Positions 11,906 to 24,080 are shown, counted from the stretch's first letter. The stretch: DNA of 64,000 bases from Pratylenchus scribneri (GCA_030063045.1 JAQSEB010000082.1:310001-374000); one strand, 5' to 3'. Translations and numbers: made by a program. Notes: generated from the letters alone by a model not told the origin.

Positions 11906-13526
11906 ATGGTCAAGACTGATGATTACAACATGGAAGAGGGCTCAGCAGCTGATTTTGATGATATCAAGGAAAAAGAGGAGGATGCTTTAACAGCAGATGG
12001 AAATTGGCTGCCAAGAAGGTTTTCAATTAAAGTAAAATATTGAATTCATTTTAATGTTTTTTTAGTAAATCTGCCGGACTCAAATATGTGGAATATGAAT
12101 CGGATGAGAGTGGTGGTGGTGGACGTATGCTGTCAAATTCCACTAAAATGATGTCATCCATGGACGGTGGCGATGCAGATGATCGTCGGCTTCGGAGACA
12201 AATTGCAAATTGTAATGAGCGTAGGAGAATGCAGGTTCAGCAATTTTATTCTACAATTTTTTGCTAACTTTCCGCCATTTAAGTCGATCAATGCAGGCTT
12301 CCAAGCACTTCGACAATTGTTGCCTAGAAAGGATGGCGACAAAATGTCAAAGGTGGAAATGTTTTTATATTAAAAATAAAGTAGTTTATTACCTAGTTTT
12401 TTACTATATTTGGTCTAGAAATGGACTATAGAATGTATAGAAATACGTAAAATTAACCAGACGCTAGAACCAGACCCGAAAAAATCATTTACCTTTGAGT
12501 GGATTCGAACCCGAAAAGTAAATTTTCAAAACTGAAGGGTCTTCACCTCTAAGCCAAAGATTTTCATTTGATATCCTTTTAAATTATAGCCGAGCTAAAC
12601 CAATGTTTAATATTGATTTTTAAGGCATCGATTCTTGCCGCCACCGCAGAATTCATTCGCGATCTGCTGCATGAGCGGAATAAATTGTTGACAGAAAATT
12701 CGAGTGCAGCGAAGAGGAGACGCCTTGATATTGGAGGTAAATATTTATTTGATAAATAAAACAATAATAAACAACATTTTTAGAGCAAAATGGGGCACCA
12801 ACAATGGATGAAGTGAACATTGTTGAATGTATCAAAACAATTGGTGAAATGCGCGAATTGCTTCAGAAGGAGACAAGGACGAGAATGGTAATTTTATAAT
12901 AAATGATATGAAAAACAATAATAATACCTTATTTAGAATTACGAAAGGGAATTGATTGAATTACGCAACAAGCTGCGCTCTTTCCCTTCTCCAATTGGCA
13001 GTGACAATTTTTCACCCAACTCATCCACATCTTCTTCATCAGGCGGAAATTTGCTGATTGAATTTGCTGCCAGGCAACAAGATGCCCAACAACACCTTTT
13101 TCGACCCACCCCGATTGCACCGGCCGAAATGAACATTTTGTCATCGGCGATTGCTTCATTGGCCGCAAAGAACTCTTCACCGGGCCAACAAGCCACAATG
13201 TTGAACAGCACACCAATTGGAATTAGCGGTCAAACGGCATTTGGCCTTCCTTCAATTGGAAGCAGCAATCACGGTTCGGGATTATTTGTTGGCGTTGTCG
13301 GCGGTCAACAAACGCAGCAGAACTCAATTCAAAGTCAGCCATCATCAGCAATGGACAATTCCACCGGCGCCAATTCATCATCTTCCATTTCGCAAAGGAA
13401 TCTTCAGGTTTTGCCTCCCAAAAATAATTTATTGATTAATTTAATCCATTAAAATAGGCCCTCGTCCTGGCCATCCGTCATTTGGAAGGAGCCGCATCGC
13501 CCAATGGAAATCTTTTGGTGCACTGA
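11906..13526 (+). CDS. hlh-11: bHLH transcription factor of the AP-4 (TFAP4 / hlh-11) family
   Basis: Nuclear DNA-binding factor; AP-4 dimers recognise CAGCTG. Exons: 11906-12018, 12066-12234, 12284-12352, 12625-12736, 12784-12887, 12937-13407, 13458-13526, giving 368 residues. The basic region and helix 1 (RRLRRQIANCNERRRMQ, then SINAGFQALRQLLP, residues about 78-108) match AP-4 closely. Loop and helix 2 read RKDGDKMSKASILAATAEFI. A heptad-like region ECIKTIGEMRELLQ to YERELIELRNKL (about 160-205) corresponds to the AP-4 leucine repeats. The rest is Ser/Gln/Asn-rich, probably activation sequence, with a short conserved-looking tail ALVLAIRHLEGA. The gene symbol is by resemblance to the C. 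elegans orthologue and was not checked by search. Confidence 0.9.
12478..12575 (-). mobile_element. tRNA-derived SINE-like element t2
   Basis: Minus strand carries an A-box-like TGGCTTAGAGGT, a B box GGTTCGAATCC, then ACTCAAAGGTAAATGA and a T6 run. It lies in intron 3 of the bHLH gene, antisense to it. Same tail pattern as t1 and t4. Confidence 0.55.
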
Positions 13527-14158
13527 ACTGATGGATGAGCTTTTCACATTCCACAAAATAGATGATTTTATACACACCCGTTGTTGACTCCCCCCTCCAC
13601 TTTTTTGTTATTTGTTTTTGTTATTTGGCCTCCAATTGTGGGTCAAAAACCCAATTCTTATTTTGGGGATTCTACTATTAGGTGTTAGATTTTAGATTTT
13701 TATTTGAAAATTCAAACTTTAATCAATCCAAATAATAATAAGAATTTATTTTTAAAGGCAACCTCCACATCATTTTCATTCAAAATTATACCTGCTTTTT
13801 TTGTTATTCACATCCTCATTTTTTTTTATTAAATTCGCAATCATTTTAATCACAATTATTGTTTTTTGTTTTCTTCTCTGTTGGCTTTTTTTATGCCAAA
13901 ACCGTTTTTTTGATATTCCACCCAAACAAAATAATATTTATGATGTGAAAGCCTCCTCCTCCACCCTCAACGCAAATGTTTCCACATTATCCATTCTAAT
14001 TTGATTAATTTGTTTTGTTTTATTTTTTTTTTGCTGCTCAACCGATAAAGTTGTTGCTTTTTATTTCAATTTCGACATTTATTAGATAATTAAAAATGGA
14101 AAAAATAAAAGAAAATAATAAGGAAAAATGAGGCAAAAACATAAAATTTTTGGGGGTA
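13527..14158. other. Convergent 3' region, bHLH gene / WDR4
   Basis: T-rich 630 bp between two convergent genes, expected to be both 3' UTRs. An AATAAAAG motif lies near 14104. No other feature seen. Confidence 0.5.
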
Positions 14159-15685
14159 TCATTCACAATTCATTGCCTGGGAATGTTGGTTTTTCTCAAC
14201 AATTTTCGCCTTCTTCACTTTTTGATAATTCTCAGCATTGCCAAATTGGACCACTTTGTAGAGTTCATCCAATGGGTATTTGTCTTCATTTCCGGCCAAA
14301 TCCATCCATAACATTTGGTCACCGTTTAAATTGATCGGTACTAATTCCATTTCCTCTTTTGGCTCAAAACAGTCAGCAAAATAAATTCCCTTCCTAAAAA
14401 ATAAAATTAATTAAGGAATTGGAATGTTTTTAAACTTACTTTCCCAGACAATAAACAATTCCTTTGGTTGAATCCAAACAAAAATCGGCGATTTTTTCGT
14501 CAATATCCCTGCAACCCATCGAACATATTTGGGAGAGCATTTTCTCTTCTTTATTTAATGCAAATAAACAAATTGAATTTCGGCCATCCGGAAGGACAAT
14601 AATTCTTGTTGCATTCTTTGAATTTAATTTTAAATTATCAATAAATAAAGTGGAAACCTTAATTTGAATTGTTCGTATTTTTCTGATTGGAGCATCGCAA
14701 ATTTTGGCACTTGTAAAAAGGCAAATTCCATTTTTGAAATCCCATAATCGGAGAACCGAATCGCCGCCTGAAAATGGAGATAAATTGATTACATTTTAAA
14801 TAGTATTTTGTAAATAATTAACCTGCACTTACGGCCAGAGAATCATCGGCACAACAAATTGATTTAACAAAGGATGTGCTGCCCAAGCAGAAATTTTCAA
14901 TCACGAATGTTTGAGGATAGTGGGAAATTCGTATTTTCTCATCGCGATCGGCGGTCAAAATGAATTTGCCGTCCGGAGAGAAGCAAAAATCGAGAAGCTA
15001 AGGGACTTGGGAATAGGAAAAATTATTCACAATTTGAGACCTTAAACTCACCATTGAAAGATGACCGAGAAGTTCTTGCCCTCTGCAGAGGCCACCATTT
15101 TCTTAATATAAATAATTTTGTATGGAAGAATGAATTTATTAGACTAAACCTGTGATTTTAAATTCATAAACTGATCCGGATCGGTCCGCTAGAAAAATTT
15201 TGTCATCATCCTTCGAGAAAGAGACCTTAAATTTTTAATTTATTTTTGTTAATTCGGACAAACCTCTGTGGGTGTTTTGTGCAATTGTTGGGTGGAGGGT
15301 GCCAATAAATTTGATGCTGAACTCTGCCCATCATTTGTGCCGTTTAAAATTGTGTTGAGGTTGAAGAGGGCGAGGATTTTTGAGCTGGTGGCAACAGCCA
15401 AAAATTTGAAATCGTTGGAAAATGCAGAGGAGAGAATCTTTAATATTTAAAAATAATTTTAATTTAATTAAAAATGTCACTTACAATGTGTTTTTTATTT
15501 TCTTCAGGCTTTTTTCCTTTTGAATTATTTTCCTCTTTTTTCGTTGCATTCAATTCGAATGAATTTAAGTCAATTTTCGCAAATTCATTCCACCATCCAT
15601 TCATCACATCCAGTTTAAGTAAATAAATTCGGCAATCCACACAAATTGAAATAAAATTGTTGGAATTAAAATTAATTGAAGCCAT
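14159..15685 (-). CDS. tRNA (guanine-N7) methyltransferase non-catalytic WD40 subunit
   Basis: WDR4/Trm82 partner of METTL1/Trm8, which makes m7G46 in tRNAs. Exons: 15685-15485, 15437-15264, 15225-15150, 15101-15052, 14997-14823, 14767-14658, 14615-14440, 14393-14159; phases close to 398 residues (human 412). Family signatures: [20 protein letters not shown], the GHLSM motif ahead of [46 protein letters not shown] and [11 protein letters not shown]. These are WD repeats of the WDR4 type, in the right order. The Lys-rich insertion near residues 48-65 is disordered. Convergent with the bHLH gene. Confidence 0.9.
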
Positions 15686-15950
15686 TGAAAACTAAAATGC
15701 ATTCGAGATTGGAAATGAATGAGAATTTAATTGGGATTTGGATTGGATATATCCACTCCACTATAATAATAATTGCCACTAATTTCAAGGAATAATTCAA
15801 TGAATTTGTAAACAAATATTGTATTGTAAATATAAAATTAATTGTATCATATCACAAATTTATTCATAAATAATTTATATTGAGATCCGGACACAAAGGA
15901 AATTAACAATTATCTAACAACAACAAAAATGGGGGTGTATATCGAATATA

Positions 15951-16562
15951 TTAGAAATAAGCAAATCGAGGTGTAAGGAATAGGATGCTTGCAATTCCAA
16001 TGCCAGTGAGTATCATTTTGATGAGAGCAGTCCTTCCATTTCCATTCATTTTCTCTTCTCTATCAATTTGATCATTGCACTTCAATCCAACAATGTCATC
16101 AACCTTTAAAAATATTAATAAATTTTATCAACTGGTACGTTTACGTTGATTTTTCTTAATTTTATTTTTGTTAAATTAATAATTTTACTAATTAAATTTA
16201 GCAGATCAAATATTTTATAAGTGATTTTTCTTTCAATTAAAAACAATGTTTACCTTTCGCTTTTGGATTCTGAGTCGAACATATCCATTGTCGCCAAGTT
16301 TGCGGGCACTTTCCAATTGCATATTAACATCGAACACATATTCTCCATTAGTCGGAATATTGGCCAAAGTGAATTGCATTTCCGCTGTTGTTGGAGTTGG
16401 ACCACCGAAAAAACGTTCCCACCATTTCATTTCGGGCTTCACAGTTTTAGCAGAGAGAAAATGCAATTTTTGGGTGCCAACATCGATAGCTTTTGATGAA
16501 ATTTGCTGGAAATTCTGCTGCGGACCAACATTACTTGAGGGCAAATCCAACAGTGATTTTGC
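15951..16562 (-). CDS. Small tail-anchored membrane protein, unrecognised (5' exon not found)
   Basis: Two exons are well supported: 16562-16254 and 16103-15951 (stop TAA at 15951-15953), 153 residues. I do not recognise the family. The body reads MKWWERFFGGPTPTTAEMQF then ANIPTNGEYVFDVNMQLE, and the C-terminus has one hydrophobic helix, TALIKMILTGIGIASILFL, followed by TPRFAYF, which suggests a tail anchor. The upstream exon is unresolved. A candidate start MLVHFLFFVMAM lies upstream on the minus strand, but I found no clean donor for it. The first 23 residues or so (AKSLLDLPSSNVGPQQ...) come from sequence identical to part of the nearby homeobox gene, so the true exon start could be later. 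Confidence 0.55.
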
Positions 16563-16576
16563 CTGACAATTCCGTG
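16493..16576 (-). repeat. Exact 84-bp inverted duplicate, arm 1
   Basis: Reverse complement is identical to 17876-17959. This arm forms the 5' end of the small membrane-protein exon and its splice acceptor (TTGTCAG). Confidence 0.95.
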
Positions 16577-17500
16577 TAATCAGATGATATGTTTGTTATG
16601 TACTTAGATCTGTATAAATATAAAAATTGTTTTAATTCAATAAAGGAGCTATTATTTAATTAAAATAAGAATTGAATATTGTTTGGAAGTGAGCATCGCC
16701 ATCACAAAAAAAGGAAATGAACTAACATAGGTGGTTTTTGGTTTTTAAAATTGGTCTGTAATGGTTCTATGAGAATAGAAATAAGCTTAATGCTGATTAA
16801 GCTTGCCAAACCAATTATAAATATAAAGCTTAGTTATATGAGGTTGATTTTTTTGAAGTTTTGGGTTTTTGTTTTGGCTCGACTATATTCACGCACAAAA
16901 AAATCACGCAACAATTTGATTGGTTCTTGATGTTATGGATATGGATATGGGATTATTTTATAATTGATGATGGTGATTACTGATTAATGTTGATGAGATT
17001 TGTTTAATGTGAAAAATGAATGAACAATGGAATTAACTAGTAGGTATAGATATTTATGTGATCAATCAACCGATATTCGATACAGTAAGTAATATAATAA
17101 GATATAGGTATGGTATGCGAATCCAATCGATTAATTAAATCGATATTCGATACACAGTATTTGGAATTCATTAATCATTAGTATACATGGCCATTTTGAG
17201 TTACGTCAAGCAAATACATCGAGAATTTTGTTTGGTAGTCAAGTTAAGTATTTTAAAAACCAATTTATTTAAATGTTGTTAGCCGGTGGGCCATCATCCC
17301 ATTTATCATTTGTGGCCCTCCTCCCTAGCAGCAGATGTCCGCCCAAATTTCTTTGGCCAATCCGGATCCACAGTAATCCTGTGAAGAGTGAGAGGATTGG
17401 CAACACCCAAATCTCGTCCTTGGCCCCACTATTTTTTATGAGCATTTCCCGCCTTCTTCCAATTCCCCTCCTTCTATTTTGCCAAAAATCTAAAGCAAAA
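16577..17500. promoter_or_regulatory. Divergent intergenic region upstream of the homeobox gene
   Basis: AT-rich, 0.9 kb. It contains CGATATTCGATACA twice (about 17071 and 17141) and the near-palindrome ATCGATTAATTAAATCGAT at 17126-17144, whose centre TAATTA is a classic homeodomain core. No other gene seen, apart from a possible upstream exon of the minus-strand membrane protein. Confidence 0.4.
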
Positions 17501-18176
17501 ATGGATCCATCCAATGACCAACTTTCTCAAGAGGAGGAAAATACCACTAATTGCAGTCAAAACAATAACAAACGTCGACTTCGAACCAATTTTAGCGATG
17601 CGCAAACCGCCATTTTGGAGCAGGAATTCATGAAGAGTTGGTATCCGGATCAGCAAATCAAAAAGGGTGGGAAATGGAATTGAAAAAAGACAATATGTGA
17701 TTATTTTATGACCACAGGAATTGCCAGACAATTGGGCATTTCATCGGATCGAGTGACGGTTGGAAAGTGGTTGAGGGGGAATTTGTTTAATATTTTTGGT
17801 CGAAGCAGATTTGGTTCCAAAATAGACGTTCAAAATGGCGTCGAAGTCAGCATCAACATTCCATCATTCCGCAATCACGGAATTGTCAGGCAAAATCACT
17901 GTTGGATTTGCCCTCAAGTAATGTTGGTCCGCAGCAGAATTTCCAGCAAATTTCATCAACAAAGGCAAATGATTCTCAAAATTCATTCATTCATAATATT
18001 TTTCTTTGAATTTGTAGAATTGTTGGACAAATGAATTTGGCCAAGCGACGTCAGCAATGGAGTCAGATTCATGGCCTACTCCATTTTTGGAAGGGAATCA
18101 TCATCAACAGCAACAGAAGGCCCAAAAATGGGTGGAATATTGGGATGGAAATGCAAACAATAATGGATATTTTTAA
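17501..18176 (+). CDS. Small homeodomain transcription factor
   Basis: Exons: 17501-17666, 17719-17759, 17809-17964, 18018-18176, 173 residues. The homeodomain is residues 24-83: KRRLRTNFSDAQTAILEQEF, then MKSWYPDQQIKKGIARQLGI, then SSDRVT joined across an intron to IWFQNRRSKWRR. Helix 3 WFQNRR is intact; Ser replaces the common Ala before KW. I cannot assign a class. The last intron (17965-18017) needs a GC donor (AAG|GCAAAT) with TTTGTAG acceptor; without it the protein stops nine codons later. The final exon is Gln/Asn-rich. ATG 17501 is chosen because TCTAAAG, a splice-like acceptor, sits just upstream; an in-frame ATG at 17273 adds unconvincing sequence. Confidence 0.82.
17876..17959 (+). 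repeat. Exact 84-bp inverted duplicate, arm 2 (inside homeobox exon 3)
   Basis: Identical to the reverse complement of 16493-16576. Here it encodes residues about 92-120 just after the homeodomain, in the same reading frame as in the other gene. Confidence 0.95.
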
Positions 18177-18302
18177 TGGGGGGAAAATGAAGCATTTAAT
18201 AGAATAAAATTTATTCAAATTTATAAATTGTAAATTGAGATTCATTTGTAAATAAATTTGGCAAGAAGATTGGTTTAATTTTGGTTGAATTTATTTGTGA
18301 GA

Positions 18303-21300
18303 TTAATCTGGACTGATCAGCAGCCTTTGCTCCGATTCGGCCACCTCCATCCTTGGCCCATCCCCTCCTTCTCCGCCTTCAATTTCGGCCAAATCCATCA
18401 ATGGGCCACATGAATTTGACATTAGGCCATTTCCAATTCCGCCACCACCCTTTTCCGGCATTGCCAATCCACAATTAGTATTTCCTCCTCCCTCATTGCC
18501 AGCCGAATGCTCAATGGCATGTCTGTTCAGATCGGTGGTCAGCGAATTGCTTTGCACCGTTTGATTGCCGATTCTGAAATGATAGAATTTTAAATGGCAT
18601 AAGAAATTGGAAAAATAAATAAGGATTTTTGTATTGGAAAATTCGCCCTCCAAATCAGCTTAATTAAACTATGCTTTTGTTATTGCCTAAGGGCTTTTCC
18701 TTTTTGTCCTACTGTACCCCAACTTTTTGCATAATCGCCCTGTCATCCTATCAATCAAATATTGCCCCAATCTGCATTTTTAAATCCACCTTTTTCCTTT
18801 CCTATTGCTTTTTTCTCTTTACAATATTTTCCAGCACAATTAATAAAGAACAATTTAAAGTCGTCACTCGTCACTTATCCCTATCCAGTTTATTGGGCCA
18901 CTGAGGGCTTAGGCCTCCGGCGAAGGCCCGTGGCCAGAACCCAGATCTCGCCCCGAACCACTTTATTCCTAGATTAGGACTAATGCCCTTTTTCTTAATT
19001 TGCCCCAAAATTTCCCCCCAATTTGTGCCCCAAATGCCCACCTTTGCCCTCCTCTGCCAATTCCATTCCTCATACGGCTGCCATTGCCCATCATTTCCTG
19101 CATGGCCATTCCATTTCCATTTATTCCCCCTCCATACTTCTCCTCCCCAATTGTTGTCATTGTTTGGGCCGGCAAAAATGTCCTCTCCGTTTCGAATCGA
19201 TGCTGGCTGCCTCGATTCGCACTGATCAGCCCAATGGAACGAAGCAATGGAACTTTACTGATTTGACGCTGAAGGGCGTTTTGGATTTCGGCATTCAGGA
19301 AGCAATAAAGCACTGAGAAGTGGGAATTCATTTTTGAATTTCAATTAAAGTAGGGAACAATTGAATATCGCTGATTGAGAATATTTGCATCGGTTTTTGG
19401 CTAATATTTCAATGAGGCATTGGCCAATTTGTGAAGGCAATATAATATTGGAAAGCTCAAAGTGGCCTCTAAAAAGTTGCTTTCCTAATTTTCTGAAAAA
19501 CGCAAAAATTTTAAAAAAAATAATCTGCCTTTCCTCACTCAATCAGAAAATTTGTATTTAATACATTCAAAGAAATATAACTTTCTTAAAAGTTGGAATT
19601 ATTATAATTAAATTATGCCAAATTGTATAGGACATTTTGAGCTTTCAAATGGTATATCACCTTCCCAGATTGATTATTGCCTCGCTGAGATATGAATAAA
19701 AGAATGGACTGATTGAATCGCCTCTTAATTTGTACTGTAGACGGTGAATTGATTAATGCCTGAGGGCGCATTGAGCGCTCCTGATGAGATGAAAAGGAAG
19801 GTAAAGGCGCCTTTCCCTTTTTGCGTTACAGTAGGATAAGGTTATGAACAATTTTAGTCAAAGGCATTAATCAGTCCAGTTTCCTACATTAATTTTTGAC
19901 TATATTTCAGGGAGGCGATAGCCAATCTTGGGAAGTGATATATCATTAGAAAGCCCAAACTATCCTCTACAATTTGGTTTTTATTAATTTTATGAATTCC
20001 TATTTTAAAGAAAGTTTCATGCCTTTGAATATAATGAACCCGAATTTTCTAATTGGGTTGATGCAAAGTCGCTTATTTTGAAAATGTTTTAAGTCTTTAA
20101 AAAATTATAATAGCCACTTTATAGAGGATATTTAGTGCTTTCGAATGGCATATCGCCTTCCAAAATTGGTTGATGCCTTATTAAACTATGGTCAAAAAAT
20201 GGACCCAGCCTCCAGTTACTCAATCGGTGGTATTTAATTGTCCCACTTCGCCCCAGTTAAAATTATCTTACCAGCAATGAAAATTCCCTGAAATGGGATA
20301 ATGAATTAGTTAATGGAAATGTTCGAAAGAAAATGGCCGTACCTGAGAATGTTGAAGAATGGCGGAACCCAACATGTAAAATGCGGATGGTTTGCTTGGC
20401 TCATAGAAGAGAGGGACCTGTTTTGAATTATTTGGTATTTTATTGTCCTGGGATTTTTAAAACAAACATTTGAAACGCCTAACAATGGCACCAACAACAT
20501 CGTTGCTTTCACTGTCCGCCTTCAATACAAAAAAAAGTGAATTAAAAAGGAAGCAATATAAGAGGAACCAAATTTTCTTCGATTCCGCTGTGCTTTCAGA
20601 ACGCAATTTCTGCACCAGAATGAGCACAATGGCAAGCAGTAAAAGAACATTTAAAATCAGTGCCAAGCCCATTGTGCCTGCCAAAATCCATAAATGGCCT
20701 CCTTGGGCGTATGGAAGCCAACAGAAGGAACGAGCCTTCTGCGATTGACGTTCATGGACGGCAGCCCAGGCCAAAACAACCAAAAAGGGGAGACCCCAAC
20801 CCGTGAACAAATAGACGCCGTAGGGCATTTCTGAACGGCGCATTGCCAAAACCGTGAATCGACTGTACAAGTAGATCTGTAAATTTGGGTTGGGGAGTGT
20901 ATTGGAGAAAGAGAAATATTTGTTACAATTTAATTATTAGAGGCATTAGAAATTGAGGAATGGAATAGGGTTTACAATTATAAATCAGAAATATAATTCC
21001 ACTTACAATCGCAAATCAGAATTACAATTACAATCGCAAATCAGAATTACAATTACAATCACAAATCAGAATTACAATTACAATCGCAAATCAGAATTAC
21101 AATTACAATTACAATTACAATCGCAAATCAGAATTACAATTACAATCGCAAATCAGAATTACAATTACAATCGCAAATCAGAATTACAATTACAATCACA
21201 AATCAGAATTACAATTACAATCGCAAATCAGAATTACAATTACAATCGCAAATCAGAATTACAATTACAATCGCAAATCAGAATTACAATTACAATCGCA

Positions 21301-24080
21301 AATCAGAATTACAATTACAATCGCAAATCAGAATTACAATTACAATCGCAAATCAGAATTACAATTACAATCGCAAATCAGAATTACAATTACAATCGCA
21401 AATCAGAATTACAATTACAATCGCAAATCAGAATTACAATTACAATCGCAAATCAGAATTACAATTACAATCGCAAATCAGAATTACAATTACAATCACA
21501 AATCAGAAATACAATTACAATCGCAAATCAGAATTACAATTACAATCGCAAATCAGAATTACAATCGCAAATCAGAATTACAATTACAATCGCAAATCAG
21601 AATTACAATTACAATCGCAAATCAGAATTACAATTACAATCGCAAATCAGAATTACAATTACAATCGCAAATCAGAATTACAATTACAATCGCAAATCAG
21701 AATTACAATTACAATCGCAAATCAGAATTACAATTACAATCGCAAATCAGAATTACAATTACAATCACAAATCAGAATTAAATCTTTTTCGGCCTCCAGA
21801 TATAAGCGAAAAGAAGAGAGAATACGGTATTTCAAATTCTTATAATTCTAAATGGAGGGAGCACAGTAGCATTTTGATTGTCTTCCTTCTCTTTTCCCTT
21901 TGTTTTGGGGCTGACGATTCTCTCAGGGCATGGCCATTTTTATAAATTCGCATAACTCGTCTCAAACAAAACCATTCATGACAATTTTGGTATCATTTTA
22001 AAGAGCAAAGAATCCTCTATTTAATCATATCAAAATTAAGCTTCCATTTTTATTGTATATTTTTGAATTAAATTTAAATTCTCTCCATTTCAATACCAAG
22101 TCATTATTGTCATTAATTTTGTTTATATATCTCAAAGTGGCAGTTTCCAATCTGAGAAAGCGATATACCATTCGAGAGCCTAAAATGTCCTCTATAAATT
22201 AGAATATTATAATTTTATGAAATTAAAATTACAAAAAGTTATATGTCATTAAATGTAATGAAACCAAATTTCCTGATTGAGTGAAGAAAAGCTTCTTATT
22301 TTACACTTTCTTTTAAGTTTTTAAAAAATTAGTAAAGCCACTTTTTATAAGAGATTTATGGCTTTCAAATGGCTTATTATCTTTTGTATTGGTTTCTTCC
22401 CTATTGAGATATAGCCAAAATGATTGGACCAAACGCTGAAAAATACCAGCCAAAAGATGTCACAATATTTTCTTCCATCGAAAACATTTTCATCCCCTCA
22501 ATTTTCATGCCAAAACCCAGACTGACCCCTTCAATGAGCATCCACATTACGGAGGCGACTTGGAAGAAAATAACGCCGAAAAGGAGCGCCTTGCAAAGCC
22601 ATTCCCATTGGAGTAGGGGTTGTGGCACAAAATGGGAACAATCTCGGAATGCCTTCAAAAAATTTGGATTTTGGATAGGTTTTGATATATTTGGCTTCTC
22701 ACATTTTGGGTGTTCAAAAGGGTCCAAATGGCGAGGACGGTGAATCGGAGAAGGAAAGCGGCCGAAAGATTCTGAAAAAGGACAAAATTGAGAGTCATAT
22801 TGGGGATATATGAAGCAATTCATTTGGCCCTACATATTTATTGTAGTATTTAGAACATATTCGACTATTTTAATATCATTTTGTAGAGATGAGTTTTGGC
22901 TATTTAATGGATAATTTAAAAATAGATAGGTTCAGAGTCTTTGATCAAATATATTTGGCTGAAAAATGGCATTTTTTGCCATATTTTTATGAATTTTAAG
23001 TTCAATTTCTTAATCATTTGATAGGTTTAAGCGTTCAAAAAATTCTTTTTAATTCCTAGAGCTTTGCCCTTAAATTGCCCCTGCCCCAATATTAGCCTTA
23101 TGGATGGACAATCGACGGCATTGGACGGAGTCAAAGGCGGAGAAGAGGACCAAAGCAGCAAGCAAAACGCAAATGGACACAATGGACAGTGAGAGGGACA
23201 CCCGAATGACGGTGTCCCGTAATGGGTCAGGGCAAGTCCGGCAATAGCCAACAACACATTTGGAATGTTGCCTCAACAAATGAATGCATTCCCCGTAGAC
23301 ACTGTCGCCCCAAGTGCCATTCTCCAGGCATTGCCGGCTGGCGGTATAGGCTTGTTGAACCTGCAAATGGCATAATTTATGAATATATTGGCGATTTAAT
23401 TTGCAGTTTTTGAACACCTCCAAAGTCATCCTCCCTACCATTGTTTCTCTAATTTGGTGGTTGTCGTTACTCCGAATTTTACCCTATAGATTTTGTTAAA
23501 GGATCAACTTAAGGCCTAGGATTAGAACCAGACATTGGATATGAATTTGATACAGCATCCTTGGGGATGTGGTAATTCAATATATGGACTTGGGTTTAAT
23601 TCGAAAATGTGCCCAACCCTTTGATCTGAATCCAGATAACCTAAATAATAGTTCCCCTTTTATTCTGGTTGAACATCTTTCTGATTTAATATAACAAATG
23701 GGCAAAGGCCAAGGCCTCTTAATAATTTTTATTAGAATTTATTTAATTATTCTTCAAAGTTAATATTTTATAAAACAAAAAAGTATGCCCCACCCATTCG
23801 CAGCCAGGAACGGAGGAACAAAAATGGAATGGACAAGGCCGATGGCCAACAGAGCCCAACGAAACATTGAACCAACAAAGGCTGAAAAAGGGATGACGGT
23901 TTAAATATTTGGAGGGAAAACAAACCTTTTATCGAAATTTGGCTCACAAAATTGTTGACCAACATCGGAGGAGGAATATGAGGAAGAGGAGGAAGGGGAA
24001 AATGGCAATGTTGAATCAGTATTTTGTTGGGCAAGAAGCCAACGGCAAGTGGCATTCTCCCGATTCAATGTTCCCGTCAT
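18303..24080 (-). CDS. Family B (secretin-type) GPCR, PDF receptor-like
   Basis: Plasma-membrane neuropeptide receptor. Exons: 24080-23926, 23881-23794, 23360-23097, 22771-22703, 22652-22527, 20876-20569, 20519-20468, 20417-20343, 20287-20272, 19312-19042, 18573-18303; phases close to 564 residues. The hormone-binding domain is built from exons 1-3: FCEPNFDK, SLCWFNVSLGSVGHRPCP and ASRQCLENGTWGDSVYGEC. Seven helices follow: TM1 VSLSLSIVSICVLLAALVLF, TM2 AAFLLRFTVLAIWTLLN, TM3 LLFGVIFFQVASVMWMLIEG, TM4 FTGWGLPFLVVLAWA, TM5 LWILAGTMGLALILNVLLLL, TM6 VKATMLLVPLLGVSN, TM7 IFIAVLYCFLNAEIQ. The YAQG-LWILAGTMG stretch suggests the PDF receptor branch, from memory. Exon 9 is only 16 nt. Intron 3 uses a GC donor (AAG|GCTAAT). 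No signal peptide at this ATG, so an upstream exon may exist. Confidence 0.85.
19392..20198. mobile_element. F1 composite foldback element, copy A
   Basis: Two ~300-bp foldback units (19392-19705 and 19896-20198) separated by a ~190-bp spacer with GCGTTACAGTAGGATA. Lies in an intron of the GPCR. Same architecture at 33573-34390 and 57589-58319. Confidence 0.8.
20983..21781 (+). repeat. R1 minisatellite array (b)
   Basis: Same 19/25-bp unit as array (a), very regular. It lies in GPCR intron 5, antisense to the gene. The left flank (CATTAGAAATTGAGGAATGG) aligns with the left flank of array (c). The right flank carries AATACGGTATTTC, like the ends of the R2-bearing element. Confidence 0.97.
22122..22421. 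mobile_element. F1 foldback element, copy B
   Basis: Degenerate copy in a GPCR intron: left arm AAAGCGATATACCATTC, right arm GGCTTTCAAATGGC with a diverged end. Confidence 0.65.

Noticed and set aside
17273..17500. In-frame upstream ATG extending the homeobox protein by 76 residues
   Set aside because: The added sequence is unlike any homeobox N-terminus, and a splice-acceptor-like TCTAAAG lies directly before the ATG at 17501.
20953..21945. 330-codon open frame over R1 array (b), and similar frames over arrays (a), (c) and (d)
   Set aside because: The repeat has no stop codon in any frame on one strand, so the open frame is a by-product of the array. It is antisense to the host intron and has no other coding sign.
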